Assembly (NCBI GenBank): GCA_029747585.1 | Contig: JAPEVF010000189.1 | Location: 1-64,000 of the forward strand | Direction of reading: 5' to 3' | Source of the DNA: Pleurotus djamor | Taxonomy: Eukaryota > Basidiomycota > Agaricomycetes > Agaricales > Pleurotaceae | Length of the DNA: 64,000 bases | In this document: positions 58,868-64,000 of the stretch, in pieces | How the letters are laid out: every line of letters begins with the position of its first letter | Numbering within the stretch: the first letter of the stretch is position 1 | Translations under genes and position numbers: made by a program | The notes under the pieces: model-generated | What the model saw: only the letters and a program-made list of their open reading frames with translations | The model's database searches: none | What the model was told of the DNA's origin: nothing

Positions 58868-60215
58868 ATGTCGTCCAGAGACTCAGAGGAATTGTTGTCC
58901 AAAGAAGAGCTAGATGAACTCTTCAACAAGGTGTTTGTCGACCAGGACGCGGAGACGATCCGTGCCATACGCAGGAATTTCAGAGTCCTGCTAAAGGAGA
59001 TCGAGAGTAAGTTCCCTTTCATTCGGTCACTTGGGACGACCAGCTCATTGGCCGTTTCGTAGAGGGCGAGGATGACATAGCGAACTTCAGTGCAGATGAA
59101 ATAACGCAGATAGCCAGCCGTTCCGATGAATTATATGAAGACTGTAAGCTAAGTCAGCGTTGTGACACTGTTGTAACACCTGCTAATCCTCCCTATGTGT
59201 GGCAGCGAAGAGAACCCAAGATCTCTTGCTCGACTCTGAGCTCTACTTGAGGACTTCGGGTATCAGCACCCGGAAAGCTCGAGCGATCAAGCCAGTGACC
59301 GGGGATTTCGATGTCAACGAGTTCGTCGCCCATCTAGCCGCCTTCTTGGAAACGGATCGGCCTATAGACCAAGCCAGCGACAACGATAGTAGCGATGACG
59401 AACGTGAACCATCTCATCATGATGCGAGTCATTGGCGCTCCCTTTCTTGGAATAAAGTTGGGCGTCTTGCCTTGGCAAACAGTCGCAGAGTACCCGCAAT
59501 GAACTTTATGTCAGTCTGATGGAATCACTTGTATCAGATNGCTCTGACTGACTTTTCCGTCATACACAGGCATGGTCCATTGTCGACGGAGCAGAAACAG
59601 CGGAAAGCGGTCAAACGAACTAGGCTAGAGAAGAACAAAGCCGATCTCACACAGCCCCGTGTTCTCACGGAAGCAGATATACAGCGCTCCGAGAACGAGA
59701 CCACCAAGAACGTCGCTTTCGTGAGCCTTCTCTATCCCAATATGTGCCTGATTTCTGACTGGAGGTTTCATCAGTTGCACAAATTACTATTGAGCGACCC
59801 TGAGCCAGTAAATCTATTCAAGTTCTTTATCAACCCGAATTCCTTTTCCCAATCGGTGGAGAACTTGTTTTACCTATCGTTCCTCATCCGCGATGGTCAT
59901 GTCGCTTTGGACACCCATAAAGTCTCCAAAGAACCATATATCTGTCAGGTGTTTTCCTCATTTCGCTCACACATCTACCTAATTATATTCTCCCGTAAAG
60001 TCCCTTGCGAGCAACCCACCGCAGAGGATATCTTAGAAGGTGTACACAAACAACAGCTTGTCATGCAGTTCGACATGGAAACGTGGCGAGTTGAGTTGAC
60101 TATATTGTAGGCTGGCTGCGCTTCCTATGCTCATAGTATGTGGACCTTCCTTTAGCGCGCCATCGAGGTATTCAAGATCATGGAAAGCAGAATCCCTCAT
60201 CGTCTGCCGGCATAG
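58868..60215 (+). CDS. NSE4: SMC5/6 complex kleisin subunit Nse4
   Basis: Predicted 348 aa, the kleisin that bridges the SMC5 and SMC6 heads in a complex needed for recombination repair and chromosome segregation. Six exons: 58868-59006, 59063-59143, 59206-59509, 59570-59943, 60001-60089, 60156-60215. The N-terminal helical segment (KEELDELFNKVF, RAIRRNFRVLLKEIE) would contact SMC6/Nse3. The C-terminal winged-helix domain is the clearest signature: VNLFKFFINPNSFSQSVENL, FYLSFLIRDGHVAL, then PTAEDILEG and QFDMETWRRAIEVFKI. The N at 59540 falls inside an intron and does no harm. The donor of intron 4 was placed at 59944 because only this gives the correct phase. Confidence 0.92.
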
Positions 60216-60420
60216 TCGAATTTATACACAATGAAGGACGACGCCACATTCATCGCGTTACTACCTCGAACTCGGATGACCCATTGTGTTCTCTTGTTTT
60301 CGAAGAAGAATGGTGGTCGTCATTGTCTCTCTGTGGCCCCGGAGCTAGGAGGCTGTGATTATAGGGCCACAGTCATCCAGTAGACGGAAGCTGCGCGCTC
60401 GAGGCCACATTCCTATTTCC

Positions 60421-60428
60421 TATATAAA
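60421..60428 (+). promoter_or_regulatory. TATA box of the Gly-rich repeat protein gene
   Basis: TATATAAA about 98 bp before the ATG at 60526, followed by a strongly pyrimidine-rich leader (CTTCCTCTCCCTCCC), a common fungal promoter layout. Confidence 0.65.
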
Positions 60429-60525
60429 CCCCATAATTTGCTTCCTCTCCCTCCCTTGTGTCTCTCCCCTTCTCCCATTCCTCGTATTACCAACTCCACT
60501 CAACTCGGACTTCCTACGCCCCAAA

Positions 60526-61344
60526 ATGACGGCAACGTTCGACATAGAAAGCTTCATACCGTAAGTATCTACTACTCTTCCACCATTTGACCTCACTTGA
60601 AACACGATGGACCGGCGATCAGAGACGACGATATCGACAACAAGAATTTTGGTGCTACCAGTGCTACCAACCCCCAAGAGATCCAGCAAGGGGAGACCCA
60701 CCGGAGAACCTATGGTGGTCATTACTTTGCTGGCGATATCTCGGGTGGCTTCGTTGGCGGTCATGGAAATACGAATACCATCCACTACGGAACCGGTCTC
60801 AGTGTCTCTGTCGAGGATTCCACCATCGGTATGTACAACCCCCCTCACCGCCGATTGACCTTTGACGTTTCGTATCTTGATTCAGCGGATATTACCCATG
60901 ATACTGGTATCCCTGCTACCCGCGCTAGCAACCCATTCAACCGTTCTTCTGAGCTCTTCACAGGTAAAGTCTGATTTGAAATTGAGGCCCCTCGCTCCCA
61001 ACTAACCACTATATCAGACGACTCGGGAGATACCTTTTATAACGTCACTGGCGGAATTGTTGGAGGTAGCAACCTAACTAATATCGTTTATAATGGAACC
61101 AGCCCCCGCATCATAACCAGAGCTGCCTCTGATAGGGAGCTTNAAAAAGTGAGGGCAGAGAGAGAGCTTATCAGGAAAGAAAGTGAGTGATCATCCTTCT
61201 ATACTCGTTTCCCTTCACTGAGCTACGAACTTATTAGACGAAGAGATGGAGGCCAAAATACTTGAGCTCAAGGCGCTACTTGAAGTTAGGAAGCAGGCAA
61301 CGCGCCGGAAAGCACAGAAAGATCGGGTCGTTGTAGAAGTCTAG
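60526..61344 (+). CDS. Small Gly/Asn-rich repeat protein with C-terminal helix
   Basis: Five exons give 196 aa: 60526-60560, 60623-60828, 60886-60963, 61018-61182, 61238-61344. Not recognised. Two similar Gly-rich motifs occur: FAGDISGGFVGGHGNTNTIH and, ~65 residues later, FYNVTGGIVGGSNLTNIVYN. The pattern (I/V)(S/T)GG(F/I)VGG..N.TN.I.Y suggests stacking beta strands, as in amyloid-type signalling motifs of fungi. The C-terminus is a highly charged helix (AERELIRKE...MEAKILELKALLEVRKQA) that could form a coiled coil. The N at 61143 must count as a real base, because the frame is correct only with it. Function unknown. Confidence 0.72.
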
Positions 61345-61694
61345 GGAACTTGGGACTCGGACCTTGCCCTTGACTCGAGATGATAGTATTCAGTTATGGT
61401 TATATTGCCTCATCATTTGTGCTCCTAGTTTATCGACCCTTATCTCACGACATATCATTGTAATTATTCAACGGGCTCTACAGTCGTCATTCGAGACTGA
61501 TGACGCTGCTCTGAACAAGGTTCGAACTCTCTCAATATTGATCAGCACATCAATGGGTCCACCGAACGGCCCAGTGAGGATGCTAGTAAGGAGAATTTTT
61601 AAGCTTCCTCAGCCATGCCTATCGATGTGGTACGCTTGTAAATCTCCGTCTCTACAAGTTTGCTCATCCCCCGGACGTGACTTAGGGAATGTAG
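61345..61694. other. Intergenic between convergent genes
   Basis: 350 bp of 3' sequence of the Gly-rich gene and CBM1 gene a. No gene seen. Confidence 0.45.
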
Positions 61695-62238
61695 CTACGA
61701 GCAGACAACTGCTGTGTATGGAGGCGGGTCGCTGGTAATCGTGGACGTCTCGGACGGAACACATTGCGAGTACCAGTCGTTCCAAGCGTGACACTCGAAG
61801 CCAGGGTGGCATGCAGTAGTACCCGCCCATCCATTGCCTAGAGGTTAACGATTACTCAAGCTGTCGCTGCCTCGAGGAAGTGGAATCACTAACCGCCACA
61901 TTGTCCCCACTGGAAGCTAAGTGGTCAGCTCTGTTTTACGGGTAACCTGATTTAAATTTAAACTGACGTTCTGCGATGCATCAGGGAAGGACGTTGGTTG
62001 AGGTGGGGGTATCGGTGTGACCGTCACTGTCCAACATGTCGCCGTCCCAGTCGAGCCGAGCGTATACGATGATGACGTGCTGTTCCCGCTGGGCGGTGTT
62101 GATGAGGAACTACTAGTCGGCGAACTGGTGCACTGTTCCATATTCAGCGCCTCCGTCCTCTCACAATTGGCAAGTACTTACCGCAATGGAGCTGCCTATC
62201 AAGGCGATGATGGTTGTCCAAATTGAGAGTAGTCTCAT
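61695..62238 (-). CDS. Secreted CBM1 protein a
   Basis: Predicted 126 aa in four exons: 62238-62182, 62132-61968, 61909-61894, 61837-61695. A 19-residue signal peptide (MRLLSIWTTIIALIGSSIA) makes up exon 1. A Ser/Thr-rich linker follows, with a conserved GSTGTATCWTVTVTP stretch. The C-terminus is a fungal cellulose-binding domain family 1: WGQCGGNGWAGTTACHPGFE then CHAWNDWYSQC, with the expected cysteines and aromatic residues. There is no catalytic domain, so it is probably a cell-wall- or cellulose-binding accessory protein. Exon lengths 57, 165 and 16 equal those of its neighbour. Confidence 0.88.
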
Positions 62239-62563
62239 CTCGCAATGCCAGTAAGCAGCCTGAGATGCTGTCCTCATAACGGCTCGTTGAAACCTCTTAT
62301 ATCTCACGGCTGGCGGAATCTCGGGGATCCCTGTTAGGCACCTTTGCCAAGGCGTGAGGTTCGTCGATGAGAGGTCACTTGAGCCCTTGCATGCTTCCGA
62401 TAGGTTTCGTGACGTATCTTCCAGGTCAACTATTGAAGGGTCTCCGGACAATCAAGATACTATTCGAACTGCATCATCGGTACGGCAAACTTTGAATAGG
62501 CGAAGATGATGATCCCAGGACCATCCATCCTCCCAACTACACTTCGGCATTCACGTGTGTTGC
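62239..62563. other. Spacer between the two CBM1 genes
   Basis: 325 bp, promoter region of CBM1 gene a. An ORF that continues upstream of its ATG (to 62451) is not supported as coding, since the signal peptide exon starts at 62238. Confidence 0.5.
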
Positions 62564-63211
62564 TCAAGTGCAAACGACCGCCGTGGTTGGTGGCGGAACT
62601 GAGGTCGATACCGAGGTCGACTGAACGGGAATGCATTGAGAGTACCATTCATGATACTCGTGGCAATACCATCCTGGCAGGCAATGAACCGACCCGGTCC
62701 ATCCGTTACCTGGCGGCAAATTTGGCGCAGGGTCAGCTGAATCAAGTCAACCCCCATCTGTGACGTGAACACTTACCACCACATTGTTCCCACTACGGAC
62801 AGATAGTAGACTGTGAGTTTCATGTCTTCCTGCATCATGAGAGACCAACTTACGCCGTTCAACGCGTCGGGCCAGGGTAATACCCAGGTAGGTGTCGGCG
62901 TCGGGCTAATGGTCACTGTCCAACAAGTGGCCGTTCCAGTAGAACCTAGTGGAGGAGCTGACACCACAGGTGTGCTGACCGTTGACGTCGCTGTAGAACT
63001 CCAGGGCCAACCATCACACTATTGCAATCATGTTAGTTTTTGACATGATCTACACGGGCCTCTTGCTCACCCAGTCTGGATCTTCAGGAGCGGGAGTGCA
63101 CTTGCTCCTCTCCGATAAGTTTCACCATTACGATGAAGGGCAACCTGGACTCACCGCTAGCGAGGCTCCAAAGAGCGATAACACAGTGAGTGCACCTAAG
63201 AGACGCTTCAT
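62564..63211 (-). CDS. Secreted CBM1 protein b
   Basis: Predicted 127 aa in four exons: 63211-63155, 63018-62854, 62792-62777, 62709-62564. Tandem paralogue of CBM1 protein a. Signal peptide MKRLLGALTVLSLFGASLA, then a Ser/Thr-rich linker with the same GSTGTATCWTVTISP stretch, then the CBM1 module (WEQCGGNGWTGSVHCLPGWY, CHEYHEWYSQC). Both proteins end in a short Pro/Thr stretch and TAVVC. The first intron (136 nt) is longer than usual here. Cellulose binding is expected from the family. Confidence 0.88.
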
Positions 63212-63727
63212 CGTCGTCTATTGACGGGCCACCGCTCTTTCAGTCGTTATTTTATTGAATGCAGGAAGATCGTCGGTATAAATGCGCCCAAACTCATTGT
63301 TTCCAGGCACAAGCGACGGCAGGGTGAGCAACACGGACGAAGTTTCGTAAAGGCAAGGAATGAAACTGGCGTGCCTTGAAGGACAGCAGCATAGTACTTC
63401 GGCGATCCCTCGGATCCTTGCCTTGCTATTAGTCTGGACACAAGGATTGGAGTCATTACACTCCAGAAACTCGGGACCAGCTAACACTGTATCAGAATAC
63501 ATTACTCACGGCGAAAGGGACGGGCGGAAGACTCAGCGATATCTATTATCAGATACATCCTACTTTACGTGGACCATTGTCAATTTCAATCAACGCGCTA
63601 CCGTAGTCATCAACTCGGACAATGATATAAACTTATCGAAAGGACGAAGAAACATACATAAAGGTACAAAGGACGAGCCAACTGGGAGAAGACGAAGAGA
63701 AGTCTGGGGCAAGCCAATGACGGACGT
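63212..63727. other. Intergenic, CBM1 gene b to RRM gene
   Basis: About 515 bp with no supported gene; promoter of CBM1 gene b and 3' UTR of the RRM gene. Confidence 0.45.
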
Positions 63728-64000
63728 TTAGACCGCCTCAGTTTGCATAGCGGATACTTGACCGCCCTTGGCAGCAGTCGGTGTGAACGTATGCCAGCGA
63801 TCATTGAAGCGAACATCTAGAATCCACTAAGGAAACGTGGTTTGAAATGGGGGAAAGTGAGGACGTACCAAGGGGACGACCACCATACATGTATTGTTGG
63901 AATTTAGCTGAGGCGTAGCAAAAATTGGTTAGCGCCACAGAGATCACGCACGAGGAACACGCACCAATTGCTGTCTCAGCCTCCCCAACTTGGGAGAACT
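63728..64000 (-). CDS. RNA-binding protein with RRM, 3' end only
   Basis: C-terminal part of a gene continuing beyond the window. Exons: from the edge to 63965, 63907-63869, 63816-63728. The joined product ends with QVGEAETAIAKFQQYMYGGR, then PLDVRFNDRW and AAKGGQVSAMQTEAV. The A-x-x-AI-x-KF...GR-x-L-x-VRF pattern is the last helix and strand of an RRM, as in Gbp2/Hrb1-type mRNA-binding proteins. Too little is present to name it. Confidence 0.7.

Noticed and set aside
59540..59540. N as a possible frameshift in NSE4
   Set aside because: It falls inside an intron.
61143..61143. N as a spurious extra base in the Gly-rich protein
   Set aside because: Here the frame is correct only if the N counts as a base; dropping it creates a stop.

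Overview
The window looks like nuclear DNA of an agaricomycete (mushroom-forming basidiomycete). Genes are cut by many 45-65 nt GT-AG introns with phases that can be followed exon by exon. The gene content fits this group: a fungal-type FunK1 kinase, aryl-alcohol-oxidase-like GMC oxidoreductases with a ten-exon layout, small secreted CBM1 proteins, many F-box-like paralogues and fast-evolving lineage-specific families. I rebuilt each gene by hand from splice signals and reading phase; no database search was possible. Layout: 1-20.8 kb is a gene-dense stretch in which three GMC oxidoreductase copies (the first cut off by an N run) are interleaved with a FunK1 kinase, cytidine deaminase, ERG24 sterol C-14 reductase, coronin, a SnoaL-like protein, mannose-6-phosphate isomerase and a very large kinase/RRM/WD40 gene. 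Several neighbours are divergent or convergent with only 30-330 bp between them. 21-27 kb holds four tandem single-exon F-box-like paralogues, three of them sharing a ~30-bp upstream leader. 27.8-54.5 kb is an accessory region dominated by one unrecognised multi-exon family, called HR here: two related helical repeats, usually with a basic GRHVH...KGN...RPRPP tail. It has four apparently intact copies and several decayed ones. They are mixed with an N-terminal-domain/ubiquitin-like/WD40 protein, two copies of an LRR-like F-box-type gene, a glutathione S-transferase, and one intact copy plus one relic of a second unrecognised family (PIW here). 56-58.4 kb has two more PIW copies and a MITE with 74-bp inverted repeats. 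58.8-64 kb returns to conventional genes: NSE4 of the SMC5/6 complex, a small Gly-rich repeat protein, two tandem secreted CBM1 proteins and the 3' end of an RRM gene. How it fits together: the GMC enzymes, CBM1 proteins and GST fit a decomposer of plant litter or wood. The F-box-like, HR, PIW, FunK1 and WD40 genes look like the expanding, partly self/non-self or regulatory gene pool of agarics, which here evolves by local duplication (a tandem [HR + LRR] unit at 38.7-46.9 kb), internal deletion and decay. Three probable GC-AG introns, a GMC lacking its catalytic histidine, and an MLKL-like N-domain/kinase/RRM/WD40 fusion are the most notable single-gene observations. Two single N characters (17808, 25048) act as spurious extra bases that break otherwise continuous genes.
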